Assembly: GCF_026248825.1 (NCBI RefSeq)
Contig: NZ_CP110973.1
Coordinates: forward strand, 5,291,501 to 5,355,500
Source of the DNA: Larkinella insperata
Lineage (GTDB): Bacteria; Bacteroidota; Bacteroidia; Cytophagales; Spirosomataceae
DNA: 64,000 nt
Direction: 5' to 3'
Shown here: positions 50,997 through 61,965 of the stretch, one piece after another
How the letters are laid out: every line of letters begins with the position of its first letter
Position numbering within the stretch: the stretch's first letter is position 1
Made by a program: the position numbers and the translations under genes
Notes under the pieces: generated by a model
Databases searched by the model: none
What the model saw: only the letters and a program-made list of their open reading frames with translations
What the model was told of the DNA's origin: nothing

Positions 50997-51644
50997 TCAC
51001 GAAAAAGCAAACCGATGCGCAGCGTACAGCTCCGGCAGGAAGGATTCAAAATTGCCGACTTCTTCGACGTTGTGGGTTAGCCAGGCCGGTCCCATGTCGC
51101 GCGTAAACACAAACCGGTGCAGCAACGGGTTCAGCAGCCACTGCCCCAGCCGGTTTTCGGCGCCCACCTGCATCCGCGACAGGTACCGGGTTCCCCCTTC
51201 GACGGCAACGAACCGATGGGCCAGCCGGAACACTTCCACGCCCAGTATCCGGCGGATGAGCGTGATGCCTTCCGAGTCCAGTTTAATCACTTCCTCCACA
51301 CTGTCGATCAGGTGGTGCCTATTGCCGCCAAACGCTTCCACGATGCGGAACGACGCCCCAACGCCCGCTCCCCCACCGGGCGCGGGTTTGGCCAATTCCC
51401 AGTGAATATGGTCGATGGGGTGCCAGACCAGGTAGCGGGGGTATTCCACACCGTTCACGTTCATTGAGCCCCCGATGTGGTGAAACCACCAGTTTAGCAT
51501 GTCGGGCGTAACGCCCCGGATGATATCGTGTTCAATCCGCAGTTCGAAGCTCCCGTAAGGCAGCGTCTTGCACTGCGTCCGGGCGCTCTGGAGCGGTTTT
51601 CTGATCCAGTTGATTTCCCGGTTGGGGGGCAGTTTCCAGGCCAT
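50997..51644 (-). CDS. DAPG hydrolase (PhlG)-like protein
   Basis: 215 residues. TPDMLNWWFHHIGGSM and YPRYLVWHPIDHIHWE resemble 2,4-diacetylphloroglucinol hydrolase (PhlG family), a Bet v1-like fold that uses a zinc bound by His and Glu to cleave C-C bonds. Candidate metal ligands are the His residues in those stretches and in AFGGNRHHLID. It is shorter than PhlG, so the activity may differ. Directly downstream of an FAD monooxygenase (11 nt). Fold call reasonable; substrate inferred only. Confidence 0.6.
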   Translation of the reverse strand: MAWKLPPNREINWIRKPLQSARTQCKTLPYGSFELRIEHDIIRGVTPDMLNWWFHHIGGSMNVNGVEYPRYLVWHPIDHIHWELAKPAPGGGAGVGASFRIVEAFGGNRHHLIDSVEEVIKLDSEGITLIRRILGVEVFRLAHRFVAVEGGTRYLSRMQVGAENRLGQWLLNPLLHRFVFTRDMGPAWLTHNVEEVGNFESFLPELYAAHRFAFS

Positions 51645-51655
51645 GCATGAAGGGG

Positions 51656-52804
51656 TTAAAAGTCAACTTTATACAGCGTTTCCAGTTGTCGTTCGTTTAC
51701 GCGGGCGGGCAGCATTCGGAACAACCCGTTTCGCAGGGTGGCCAGCACGGGATTTTGCAGTTGAGCGACCTGACCAACGCGCCGGGAATTTTCGATGATA
51801 AATCGGGTCCGTTTCAATCGCCGTTGCTCAAACCGCCGAAAAGCATCCGGGACCCGGTCGGTACGGGTCAGTTCATCGGCCAGCACGACCGCATCTTCGA
51901 TGGCCTGGCAGGCTCCCTGCCCCAGGTTGGGCGTTGTAGCGTGGGCCGCGTCGCCCAGCAGCACTACGTTGCCGAACGCATACCGGGACAACGGTTTCAG
52001 GTCCATAATATCGTTCCAGAGTAGATTTTCTTCTTTCGTGCGGGAAATGATTTCCGGAATCGGCGCGTGATACCCGCCAAATTGTTCAACCAGATCGCGG
52101 ACTGTAAACGCCCGGAAACGGGGGTCTTTGGCCGGAGCGTTGGTGGTGGCAAACCAGTAAATTTTATGATTCGCCAGCGGAACGATACCCACCCGGCCCT
52201 TCGCGCCCCAGGTCTCGGTGGCTTCCGTCAGGTTCAGGCCGGTGCTGTCGACCACCGACCGCCAGGCCGTATAGCCCGCGTAACGCGGCAGGGAATCGGG
52301 CAGCAACTGCTTGCGGATGGCCGAGTGGATGCCGTCGGCCACAATCAGGTAGTCGGTCTGGTGCACGGTTCCGTCGTCAAAATAAATCAGGCATCCTTGG
52401 CTGCTCTGGTCGATGGAAACGGCCCGTTTGCCCAGCACAATCGGGCAATCCGTCAACTGGTTGAGCAGCGCCTGGTGCAACGCGGCCCGGTGAATGGCGA
52501 AGTTGTCAGTACCGTATTTTTGGCTGATGGCCCGGCTGTCGGTTCGCGTGATGGTCCGGCCCCGTTCGTCGAGAATCACAAATGCATCCAGCAAACGACC
52601 GGCGGGCAGCACGGCAGCAGCGATGCCCAGTTTTTGAAAAGCACGGACGGCATTGGCGGCCAGCGCCAGTCCGGCCCCAACGGCTTTGACGGTTGGAGCG
52701 GCTTCAAACAAAGTGGCCCGGATGCCGGCTTTGCGCAGGGCGATGGCGGTGGTCAGGCCCGCAATGCCGCCCCCGATGATGGTAAAACGCTGTAGGTTTT
52801 TCAT
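51656..52804 (-). CDS. FAD-dependent monooxygenase (aromatic hydroxylase type)
   Basis: 382 residues of the PHBH/UbiH class. The FAD ADP-binding motif is TIIGGGIAGLTTAIALRKAG, the middle DG motif YLIVADGIHSAIRK binds FAD and NAD(P)H, and the GD motif is VVLLGDAAHATTPNLGQGA. It hydroxylates an aromatic or polyketide-like ring. First gene of a minus-strand operon with the DAPG-hydrolase-like protein, a Crp/Fnr regulator, a STAS-like protein and an SRPBCC protein, which suggests oxygenation followed by hydrolysis of a phenolic compound. Tetracycline-modifying TetX-like enzymes are in the same class, but resistance is not implied. Confidence 0.88.
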   Translation of the reverse strand: MKNLQRFTIIGGGIAGLTTAIALRKAGIRATLFEAAPTVKAVGAGLALAANAVRAFQKLGIAAAVLPAGRLLDAFVILDERGRTITRTDSRAISQKYGTDNFAIHRAALHQALLNQLTDCPIVLGKRAVSIDQSSQGCLIYFDDGTVHQTDYLIVADGIHSAIRKQLLPDSLPRYAGYTAWRSVVDSTGLNLTEATETWGAKGRVGIVPLANHKIYWFATTNAPAKDPRFRAFTVRDLVEQFGGYHAPIPEIISRTKEENLLWNDIMDLKPLSRYAFGNVVLLGDAAHATTPNLGQGACQAIEDAVVLADELTRTDRVPDAFRRFEQRRLKRTRFIIENSRRVGQVAQLQNPVLATLRNGLFRMLPARVNERQLETLYKVDF

Positions 52805-52857
52805 TTTAAATCAGTAATTAGGTCCAAAACGTAAGGGTCCATGCCGTTTTACGTCTT

Positions 52858-53161
52858 TTAAAACAGGGCGAGGGTCAGTCGACTGGAAGGATTGCTTGTG
52901 TTCTGAAAAATGACGGGCAGGTGGTCCCAAGCCCTCCTTCCAACTTCGTTCCGATCGCTCTCGTAGCTTCCATTAAGTGTTTTCAAGGTTAGTCCGCTGG
53001 GGAGTCGAAATGGTTCACCGGCTGGACGGTCTAGGGAATCCCCAAACCCGGGACCAACCGACTCCATATCTTTGGTTTTCACGGCATTATCCGCTTGAAA
53101 TGACTGACTGCCCAGCCACAAGACAGGCGATCAGCACAAGCAGCGCAATTCGTTTTTTCAT
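52858..53161 (-). pseudogene. Small secreted-protein gene broken by 4-nt duplication
   Basis: ATG 53161 begins a signal peptide, MKKRIALLVLIACLVAGQS, which then runs to a stop after about six more codons. In another frame the sequence continues as FQADNAVKTKDMES...LALF to a stop at 52858. The break coincides with TGACTGACTG at 53101-53110. Removing one TGAC joins the frames into a 99-residue secreted protein. I do not recognise the protein. It may be a pseudogene, a phase-variable gene or a sequence error. It lies upstream of the FAD monooxygenase. Confidence 0.5.
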
Positions 53162-53285
53162 GAAGTATTGCAATCACTCTCCGGAAGCGTTGGGTGTGGT
53201 TGGTGGCCCAAAATTGGGTTAGGTGGACCGTCGAAACCATGCCAAATTCCATGAAACGGAAAAACGCGGATGTGAAGCGGTTGTC

Positions 53286-54623
53286 TTACCGGATCAAGGG
53301 CAGCGTGACGATAAACTCGTCGTCGGTTTCCTGAACGGTTGGCGTGGGCTGACCCAGCATTTTGTACTTTGTGAGGATGTTGAGCAAACCTTTCTTGGTG
53401 GATTTCACCCGATCGACGGACCGACGCTGTAGATTATTGCGGATAATGAGCCATCCAGACTCGGTGGTGCCAATATAAATTTTCAGGGGTTTGTCGCCCG
53501 ACACGATGTTGTGCTTGACGGCATTTTCAATCAGCAGCTGGAGCGTCAGGGGCGGCAGCTGGTCAACCAGAAAATCATCCGCAACCTCAATGGTATAGGC
53601 GATGCCGCGGCCGTAGCGGGTTTGCATCAGGTGCAAATATGAGTGGATAAAATTCAGCTCCCGTTTCAGTGTGGTCAGTTCAAAATCGTGGGTTTGCAGG
53701 ATGTACCGGTACACACTCGCCATTTCATCCACAAACTGCTCGGCCTTAGCGGGTTCCTCGACAATCAGTGACGACAATGAATTCAACGAATTAAAGAGAA
53801 AATGCGGATTCAGCTGCGACTGCAACGCCCGCATCTGCACTTCGGACATTTCCTGCCGGAGTTGTTGCACGGCCAGCTCAGCTTCCAGTTGTTTACGCTC
53901 GTGTTTTTCCTGCTGCCGTTCGATTTTCTGCTCCAGAACGGCCGTTCGAATGGCGGCTTGCCGCTGCCGGTAGCCCAGTCCCAGCGAAAAGCAGATCAAT
54001 TCGAGAATAATGCCCATCTGCATGGGGGTAATGGGTGCCTGCCAGAAGTAGACAATTTCCTCCGAGGCTTCGTCCAGAAAAGTCAGGATCATGGCCAGGG
54101 TTGCCCCCAGCAGCAAAAATGCCGATCCCACCACGAAGTACCGCGCGATGACATCATCCAACTTGATGATTTTATAAATCGCGTAGATCGCCAGTCCGAT
54201 CATCAACACCCGGCCGACATCGTGCGCCGTGTTGTACAGCCGCGGATAGGTGTCTGCCGCAAGGTAGCAAATCCAGCCTTGGAGCAGGCAGTACCCCATG
54301 ATGCCAAGGCGGGCGTAGTGCAGCACCCGGTATAAAACCGGCAGCCGCTTTCGTAACCCAATAAAGGCATCGGTAAAACTGAAGTAAACCAGGTAAGCCA
54401 GCATGGGCGCGCAGACCCGGGCAAAGCTCCAATCGGTTGGGGTAAGACCCAGCAGGTCGCGGATTTCGGGAACCCGAAAAACGAAGTACATCAGCCAGGC
54501 CAGCATGTAGAGCGTGTACAACCCGTATATCCGCTCCCGAAACGTTACCCACTGGACAACGTTCAGCAGCAATATCGATATAACCATACCGATAAACAGA
54601 GGCTGCCAGATTTCATACGTCAT
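53286..54623 (-). CDS. 7TM sensor histidine kinase, LytS type
   Basis: 445 residues. Seven predicted membrane helices (about 5-225) resemble the 7TMR-DISM transmembrane module, followed by a coiled coil (EQKIERQQEKHERKQLEAEL). The His_kinase domain has His274 in SQLNPHFLFNSLNSLSSLI and N-box LIENAVKHNIV. There is no extracellular DISM ligand domain ahead of the helices. It is the third LytS-like kinase within 10 kb and has no adjacent regulator, so it may share the LytTR regulator at 48.5 kb. TAAGTTTG lies upstream on the minus strand. Confidence 0.88.
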   Translation of the reverse strand: MTYEIWQPLFIGMVISILLLNVVQWVTFRERIYGLYTLYMLAWLMYFVFRVPEIRDLLGLTPTDWSFARVCAPMLAYLVYFSFTDAFIGLRKRLPVLYRVLHYARLGIMGYCLLQGWICYLAADTYPRLYNTAHDVGRVLMIGLAIYAIYKIIKLDDVIARYFVVGSAFLLLGATLAMILTFLDEASEEIVYFWQAPITPMQMGIILELICFSLGLGYRQRQAAIRTAVLEQKIERQQEKHERKQLEAELAVQQLRQEMSEVQMRALQSQLNPHFLFNSLNSLSSLIVEEPAKAEQFVDEMASVYRYILQTHDFELTTLKRELNFIHSYLHLMQTRYGRGIAYTIEVADDFLVDQLPPLTLQLLIENAVKHNIVSGDKPLKIYIGTTESGWLIIRNNLQRRSVDRVKSTKKGLLNILTKYKMLGQPTPTVQETDDEFIVTLPLIR

Positions 54624-54656
54624 AGGGGGTACGGGACTTGTTCATTCGTATTCGCA

Positions 54657-54664
54657 CAAACTTA
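54657..54664 (-). promoter_or_regulatory. TAnnTTTG promoter element for 7TM kinase
   Basis: Reads TAAGTTTG on the minus strand, 33 nt before the kinase ATG; -33 TTG not seen. Confidence 0.45.
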
Positions 54665-54724
54665 TCAATTCCGGACTAAAAAAACCGCCTGGCCCCCAAA
54701 CGGCTTAGTTACCGGATGACTTCC

Positions 54725-55144
54725 TCACCGCGACAGCGCAATCATTACCGCCCCGATAGCCATCAAAACGGCCCCGATGATGAGCTGGGCATTGACTTTT
54801 TCTTTCAAAAAAAATACGGCGAGAATGATGGTGAACACCAAGGAAATCTTGTCCAGCGGAGAGGCCCGGGCGGCATCGGTCAGTTTCAGCGCCCGAAACG
54901 AAAGCAGGGATGAGATGCAGGTAACCACGCCCGCCACGATCAGGTAAATCCAGACCTTGCGATCGATGCGGCTCACCTCAGCAACCATTCCCTGTCCGAT
55001 CACTACGCTCCAGGACACAACCAGAATGCAGATGGACTGGATAGCGAAGGCCAGACTGGGATTAACATTCTTAATACCTGCTTTTGATAGCGTCACAACG
55101 ACCGCCGATGACAAAGCCGCCAGAAGAGAAAAAAGTACCCACAT
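54725..55144 (-). CDS. EamA/DMT-family transporter, half-size
   Basis: 139 residues with four or five membrane helices, equal to a single EamA repeat (MWVLFSLLAALSSAVVVTLSKAG at the start, then LSFRALKLTDAARASPLDKISLVFTIILAVFFLKEK). Full DMT exporters have two such repeats, so this would work as a dimer, as in small multidrug resistance-like proteins. Substrate unknown. It stands alone and begins 267 nt from the divergent gene at 55412. Confidence 0.82.
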   Translation of the reverse strand: MWVLFSLLAALSSAVVVTLSKAGIKNVNPSLAFAIQSICILVVSWSVVIGQGMVAEVSRIDRKVWIYLIVAGVVTCISSLLSFRALKLTDAARASPLDKISLVFTIILAVFFLKEKVNAQLIIGAVLMAIGAVMIALSR

Positions 55145-55411
55145 GTGCTTGTTGAAGAAATAGTCTCATATGGGATAAGTCTGGAAGGCCCCAAAATGAT
55201 TTATAATCTGATTGAAAGGAATGCTGAACTTAACCATATTATTTTCAACCTGCCCGTGGAGACCCTCCTATAATACAAGTAAAACACGCAAGTTGCTCCT
55301 CTCCGCCCCTCCTGAGCGCCCTTTTCAAGAAAAACTGTCTTGACAAGCAAATTTTTTAAAACAAACGATCAGCCCTGCCGGTTTATGATACAAATAAAAC
55401 ATAGCACTGTT

Positions 55412-55774
55412 ATGAAAATTGCGGTAGAGAAAGGACAGGATAAAACCGTGTTGGCCGACGGTCGGCAAACCGTCACCATTACTGACATTGAGGAGGGAAC
55501 AAGTGAGAATAAAGGTATTCCTTTTTTTGCGGTCCGCTTCGAGAACGAAGACGGGTATGTGTCCCACCGGTTTTACCAATCCCCGGCGGGTATGCCCGCC
55601 ATCATTGGTTTGTTTGAGCAGGTAGGCATTGAAGCCAAGGAAGGGCAAGATCTGGATACAAAGCAACTCCTGGGTAAGCAGCTTACTATTGAAGTGGGCG
55701 AACGGTCGTACACCGATCCGGAAACCCATAACGAGCGGACCCTGAAGCAGGCCGTTAATTTTCTGGCGAGTTAG
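55412..55774 (+). CDS. Small cytosolic protein, OB-like, unknown function
   Basis: 120 residues from ATG 55412, chosen over two upstream ATGs that add low-quality sequence. The pattern of strands (TVTITDIEEGTSENKGIPFFAVRFENEDG), a helix (GMPAIIGLFEQVGIEA), LLGKQLTIEVGERSY and a closing NERTLKQAVNFLAS resembles the DUF669-like/phage single-strand-binding type OB proteins. That is by eye only. No phage genes surround it. No signal peptide. Followed by a strong terminator. Confidence 0.6.
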   Translation: MKIAVEKGQDKTVLADGRQTVTITDIEEGTSENKGIPFFAVRFENEDGYVSHRFYQSPAGMPAIIGLFEQVGIEAKEGQDLDTKQLLGKQLTIEVGERSYTDPETHNERTLKQAVNFLAS

Positions 55775-55817
55775 AGGCTCCACAGAAAGCCGTTTACCCA
55801 CGGCACTTAAACAAACA

Positions 55818-55852
55818 GAAAGCCCGCAGAACTAGCAGTTCTGCGGGCTTTC
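55818..55852. terminator. Strong bidirectional terminator
   Basis: A perfect 16-bp stem (55818-55833 with 55837-55852) with an AGC loop, between convergent genes at 55774 and 55878. Confidence 0.92.
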
Positions 55853-55877
55853 AACATTTTAAACAACTCCGCGCAGC

Positions 55878-58145
<2,268 letters not shown>

Positions 58146-58233
58146 AGACAGGAGGAATTTAAGCAGTGAATAGAATCATGTATCTAAATAGACAACACCC
58201 ATTACTGGAAAATGAGTTTCCAAATAAGCGTGT

Positions 58234-58241
58234 CAAAATTA
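58234..58241 (-). promoter_or_regulatory. TAnnTTTG promoter element for aconitase
   Basis: Reads TAATTTTG on the minus strand, 88 nt before the aconitase ATG. No clear -33 element. Confidence 0.4.
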
Positions 58242-58548
58242 GATGATTTTCCTTCTAAAATAAAATGAGCGGACATTTTCGCGATAATTTGTAAACGTTA
58301 TGAATTTTAGGACGGAATTTTTCCCGCCGGCCAGTCAAGACTGACCTCCGCAAGTTAGCATCCGGCCCCGCTTGTTTCTGCCGCCCAAAGGAACGGTTGA
58401 ACCTGAACCCCAAAGATTATGCTTTGGTCATATAATACCATTTTTTTCGGAACGTTTGCTCCCCAAAAATGGTTATTACACCATAAGCATTGCCCGCCGT
58501 ACTCATTATTCCCTCCGCTCAATTTGTAAGTATTATGTCTTTTGCTTC

Positions 58549-58556
58549 TATATTTG
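58549..58556 (+). promoter_or_regulatory. TAnnTTTG promoter with upstream TTG for topA
   Basis: TATATTTG, exact -7 match; TTG at 58524-58526 lies 22 nt upstream as the -33 element. The topA ATG follows 56 nt later. Confidence 0.65.
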
Positions 58557-58612
58557 GCACGAGACGTGGGAGCCGATTGTCGGCGCAATTTTAACATTCA
58601 ACCTGAATTCAT

Positions 58613-61180
58613 ATGTCAAAAAACCTGGTTATCGTGGAATCACCCGCGAAGGCGAGGACCATTGAAGGGTATCTGGGTAAAGATTTCGTGGTGAAATCCA
58701 GCTACGGCCACGTACGGGATTTGCCGAAAGATGATATGGCGATTGACATCCCCAATGGCTTTCGTCCCGTCTACGAAGTCTCTCCTGACAAGCGTCAGGT
58801 TATCAGCGAATTAAAGAAATTAGCCAAGGAGGCCGAAGAAATCTGGCTGGCCACGGACGACGACCGTGAAGGCGAAGCCATTTCGTGGCACCTGAAAGAA
58901 GCGCTTGGTCTGAAAGAAGACACCAAACGGATTGTCTTTCACGAAATCACCAAAAAAGCCATTCAGAACGCCATTCAGTCGCCCCGCCGGATCGACATCG
59001 ACCTGGTGAATGCGCAGCAGGCCCGGCGGGTCCTCGACCGGCTGGTGGGTTTCGAGCTGTCGCCGGTTTTGTGGAAAAAAATTAAATCGGGTAGCTCCAT
59101 GGCCCTGTCGGCGGGTCGGGTGCAGTCGGTTGCGGTGCGGCTCATTGTGGAACGCGAACGCGAGGTCGACAACCACAACACCAAATCCAGCTACAAGGTA
59201 ACGGCGCAGTTTCTGGTCGACAACGGCCGTGTGCTGAACGCCGAACTGCCCAAGAGCTTTGCGACCCTGGAGGAAGCGCGGGCCTTTCTGGAAAAATGCC
59301 GTGAGGCCGTTTTCTCGATTAAAAATCTGGAAACCCGGCCCGCCAAGAAATCACCGGCCCCGCCGTTTACGACCTCAACGCTGCAACAGGAAGCTTCCCG
59401 GAAGCTGTCCTTCTCGGTGTTGCAAACCATGACGCTGGCCCAGAAACTGTACGAAAGCGGTAAAATTTCGTACATGCGGACCGACTCAACCAATCTTTCG
59501 CAGGAAGCCATTGAGAAGGCCAAGCAGGCCATCACGAATGAATTTGGTGAAAAGTACGTGCACACCCGCCAGTATAAAACCAAGTCTGAGTCGGCGCAGG
59601 AAGCCCACGAAGCCATCCGGCCTACGGATTTTTCGGTGAAAGCTGCCGGGGCAGATCGCAACGAACAACGGCTGTACGACCTGATCTGGAAACGCTCGAT
59701 TGCCTCGCAGATGGCCGACGCGCAGTTGGAGCGGACCACGGCCACCATTGCCATTTCAACCGCATCCGAGGAGCTGATCGCCCAGGGTGAGGTCATTAAA
59801 TTTGACGGTTTTCTGAAAGTTTACCTGGAATCGACCGACGACGAGGACGAAGAAAGCAAAGGCATGTTGCCCCCGCTGTCCATCGGTCAGGTCCTGAACA
59901 TGGACCAGATGAAAGCCACCCAGAAATTCAGCCGCCCGGCCCCGCGCTACACGGAAGCGAGTCTGGTGAAAAAACTGGAGGAAATGGGCATCGGCCGTCC
60001 GTCGACTTACGCCCCCACGATCTCGACGATCATCAAACGGCAATATGTCGTCAAGGAAGACCGTCCGGGCAAAGAACGGGAGTTCAAGGAATTGACCCTG
60101 AAGCAGGGCCAGATTCAGGAGAAAACCGGCAAGGAAAATTACGGTTCCGAAAAAGCCAAGCTGTTTCCGACCAACATGGGGCTGGTGGTTAATGACTTTC
60201 TGGTTGAATACTTTGAAGGCATCGTTGACTACCGGTTTACGGCGAACGTCGAAAAAGAGTTTGATGAGATTGCCAGCGGCAAAATGGGTTGGCAGGACAT
60301 GATCAAAAACTTTTACGGCGACTTCCACCGGAACGTCGAAACCGTACAGGGCGCGGCTCTGACGGGGGCGAAACCGGGCAGCCGGGAACTGGGCCTCGAT
60401 CCGCGTTCGGGCAAAAAAGTATCCGCCCGGCTGGGCCGCTACGGCGCGTACGTGCAGATCGGAGAAGCCACCGACGAGGATAAACCGTTGTTTGCCAACC
60501 TAAAAAAAGGCCAATTGATCGAAACCATTACCCTGGAAGAAGCCCTCGATTTGTTTTCGCTGCCGCGCGAAGTCGGCTTTTTTGAAGATAAACCGATGGT
60601 GATCGGGATCGGTAAATTTGGCCCGTACGTCAAACACGACGATAAATACGTTTCGCTGACGAAAGATGATGACCCCTATACCATTACGGCCGAAAGGACC
60701 ATCGAACTGATTCAGCAGAAGCGGGTCGAAAACATCAACGAAGCCATCGGCGAATTTGAAGGTAAACTCATTACGACCGGCAAAGGTCGTTTTGGTCCGT
60801 ACATCAAACACGACGATAAGTACATTTCGCTGCCCAAAGGAATATTCCCCGCTACGCTGACTCTGGACCGGGCCATCGAACTGATTCAGCAGAAACGGCA
60901 GGCGGAAAGCAATAAATACATTAAAGAGTTTCCCGAGAATACGGCGGTGAAAGTGGTCAATGGCATGTATGGCCCCTACATCGCGGTTGGCAAACGCAAC
61001 GTTAAAATTCCGAAAGACGTTGAACCGGCTTCGCTAACACTGGAAGATTGCCTCCGACTGGCGGGTGACACCGTTCCGGAGGAAAAAACCAAAGCGAAGA
61101 AAAGCACCAAAGCGGCTGTAACCACTACCGCTGCCGCCAAGAAACCAGCGGCCAAAAAAGCCGTTGCCAAAAAGAAGTAA
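58613..61180 (+). CDS. topA: DNA topoisomerase I
   Basis: 855 residues, type IA topoisomerase that relaxes negative supercoils. The TOPRIM domain starts LVIVESPAKARTIEGYLG and has TDDDREGEAISWHL; the active-site Tyr287 is in SGKISYMRTDSTNLS. The C-terminus lacks zinc fingers. It carries repeated topo C-terminal units (GKFGPYVKHDDKYVSLTK, GRFGPYIKHDDKYISLPK, MYGPYIAVGKRNVKIPK) and a Lys/Ala-rich tail (AAKKPAAKKAVAKKK) likely to bind DNA. Own promoter and terminator. Secure. Confidence 0.97.
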   Translation: MSKNLVIVESPAKARTIEGYLGKDFVVKSSYGHVRDLPKDDMAIDIPNGFRPVYEVSPDKRQVISELKKLAKEAEEIWLATDDDREGEAISWHLKEALGLKEDTKRIVFHEITKKAIQNAIQSPRRIDIDLVNAQQARRVLDRLVGFELSPVLWKKIKSGSSMALSAGRVQSVAVRLIVEREREVDNHNTKSSYKVTAQFLVDNGRVLNAELPKSFATLEEARAFLEKCREAVFSIKNLETRPAKKSPAPPFTTSTLQQEASRKLSFSVLQTMTLAQKLYESGKISYMRTDSTNLSQEAIEKAKQAITNEFGEKYVHTRQYKTKSESAQEAHEAIRPTDFSVKAAGADRNEQRLYDLIWKRSIASQMADAQLERTTATIAISTASEELIAQGEVIKFDGFLKVYLESTDDEDEESKGMLPPLSIGQVLNMDQMKATQKFSRPAPRYTEASLVKKLEEMGIGRPSTYAPTISTIIKRQYVVKEDRPGKEREFKELTLKQGQIQEKTGKENYGSEKAKLFPTNMGLVVNDFLVEYFEGIVDYRFTANVEKEFDEIASGKMGWQDMIKNFYGDFHRNVETVQGAALTGAKPGSRELGLDPRSGKKVSARLGRYGAYVQIGEATDEDKPLFANLKKGQLIETITLEEALDLFSLPREVGFFEDKPMVIGIGKFGPYVKHDDKYVSLTKDDDPYTITAERTIELIQQKRVENINEAIGEFEGKLITTGKGRFGPYIKHDDKYISLPKGIFPATLTLDRAIELIQQKRQAESNKYIKEFPENTAVKVVNGMYGPYIAVGKRNVKIPKDVEPASLTLEDCLRLAGDTVPEEKTKAKKSTKAAVTTTAAAKKPAAKKAVAKKK

Positions 61181-61216
61181 CGCCCAGCCGACTATCTTGT
61201 TAGACCGTTTAATACG

Positions 61217-61244
61217 AAAACCACTCGCCTGGGCGAGTGGTTTT
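61217..61244. terminator. Intrinsic terminator after topA
   Basis: A perfect 13-bp stem (61217-61229 with 61232-61244) with A-run and T-run flanks. It ends 16 nt before the sirtuin ATG, so the sirtuin's promoter must overlap it or lie in topA if the terminator is efficient. Confidence 0.88.
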
Positions 61245-61260
61245 TCTAATCGATAGCACG

Positions 61261-61965
61261 ATGAAAAATCTTGTGGTTCTGTCCGGCGCGGGCATCAGTG
61301 CGGAAAGCGGGTTGCGGACGTTTCGGGACTCCAACGGATTGTGGGAAAACCACCGGGTAGAAGACGTAGCCACACCTGAAGCTTGGTCTCGCAACCCCGA
61401 TCTGGTCCTGGAGTTTTACAACCAGCGACGCAAACAGGCTCTGGACGCCCAGCCCAATGCCGGACACTTGGCGTTGAAGCGGCTGGAGCAACACTTTGCT
61501 GTTACCATTATTACCCAGAATGTCGATAACCTGCACGAAAAAGCGGGCTCTTCGAACGTTATTCACCTGCACGGCGAACTGTTTAAATCCCGCAGCACCC
61601 GCGACCCGCGGCTGGTTTACGACATGGCCGGCTGGGAATTAAAAAAGGGCGATTGCTGCGAAAAAGGCTCGCAGCTCCGTCCCCATATTGTCTGGTTTGG
61701 GGAGGCCGTCCCGATGATGGAAACCGCCGTGGAAATTGTCGACCAGGCCGATATTCTGATCATTGTCGGTACGTCGATGGTGGTTTATCCGGCGGCCGGA
61801 CTGATTGATTTTGTCCGACCCGGTGTGCCCATTTATGTCGTCGATCCGAACGTTCCGGATATCCGTCCGCGGAAGAATCTGACCTTTGTTCCGGAGCCAG
61901 CCACAACGGGTTTGTCGCGGCTGGCGGAACAATTGATTGCGGCTAATGCAGCGGGCGGTGTTTAA
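61261..61965 (+). CDS. cobB: NAD-dependent protein deacylase (sirtuin), zinc-ligand-poor
   Basis: 234 residues. It removes acyl groups from lysines using NAD+. GAGISAESGLRTFR (NAD), TQNVDNLHEKAG and catalytic His104 in VIHLHGELF are present. FYNQRRKQ supplies the Y53-x-x-R56 pair that marks desuccinylase/demalonylase-type (class III) sirtuins. The usual four zinc-binding Cys are not seen; only CC in KGDCCEKGSQL remains. ATG 61261 directly follows the topA terminator. Its 3' end overlaps the convergent YitT gene by 23 nt. Confidence 0.9.
   Translation: MKNLVVLSGAGISAESGLRTFRDSNGLWENHRVEDVATPEAWSRNPDLVLEFYNQRRKQALDAQPNAGHLALKRLEQHFAVTIITQNVDNLHEKAGSSNVIHLHGELFKSRSTRDPRLVYDMAGWELKKGDCCEKGSQLRPHIVWFGEAVPMMETAVEIVDQADILIIVGTSMVVYPAAGLIDFVRPGVPIYVVDPNVPDIRPRKNLTFVPEPATTGLSRLAEQLIAANAAGGV

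Larger units (their letters stand above)
58146..58612. other. Divergent intergenic region, aconitase / topA
   Basis: 467 nt without a convincing gene. It holds exact TAnnTTTG elements pointing both ways (58234-58241 minus, 58549-58556 plus) and A/T-rich stretches. One open frame of 97 codons crosses the topA start in another frame and looks spurious. I see no riboswitch-like structure. Confidence 0.5.

Noticed and set aside
51656..52804. Tetracycline-inactivating (TetX) monooxygenase
   Set aside because: General FAD hydroxylase motifs only; context points to a phenolic catabolic unit, and no resistance genes or mobile elements are nearby.
53101..53110. Hypermutable repeat tract as proven phase variation
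   Set aside because: Only 2.5 copies of TGAC are present; switching is possible but not supported over simple mutation, so it is reported as a frameshift.
58372..58665. 97-codon open frame upstream of topA
   Set aside because: Crosses the topA start in another frame and covers its promoter; no protein-like features.
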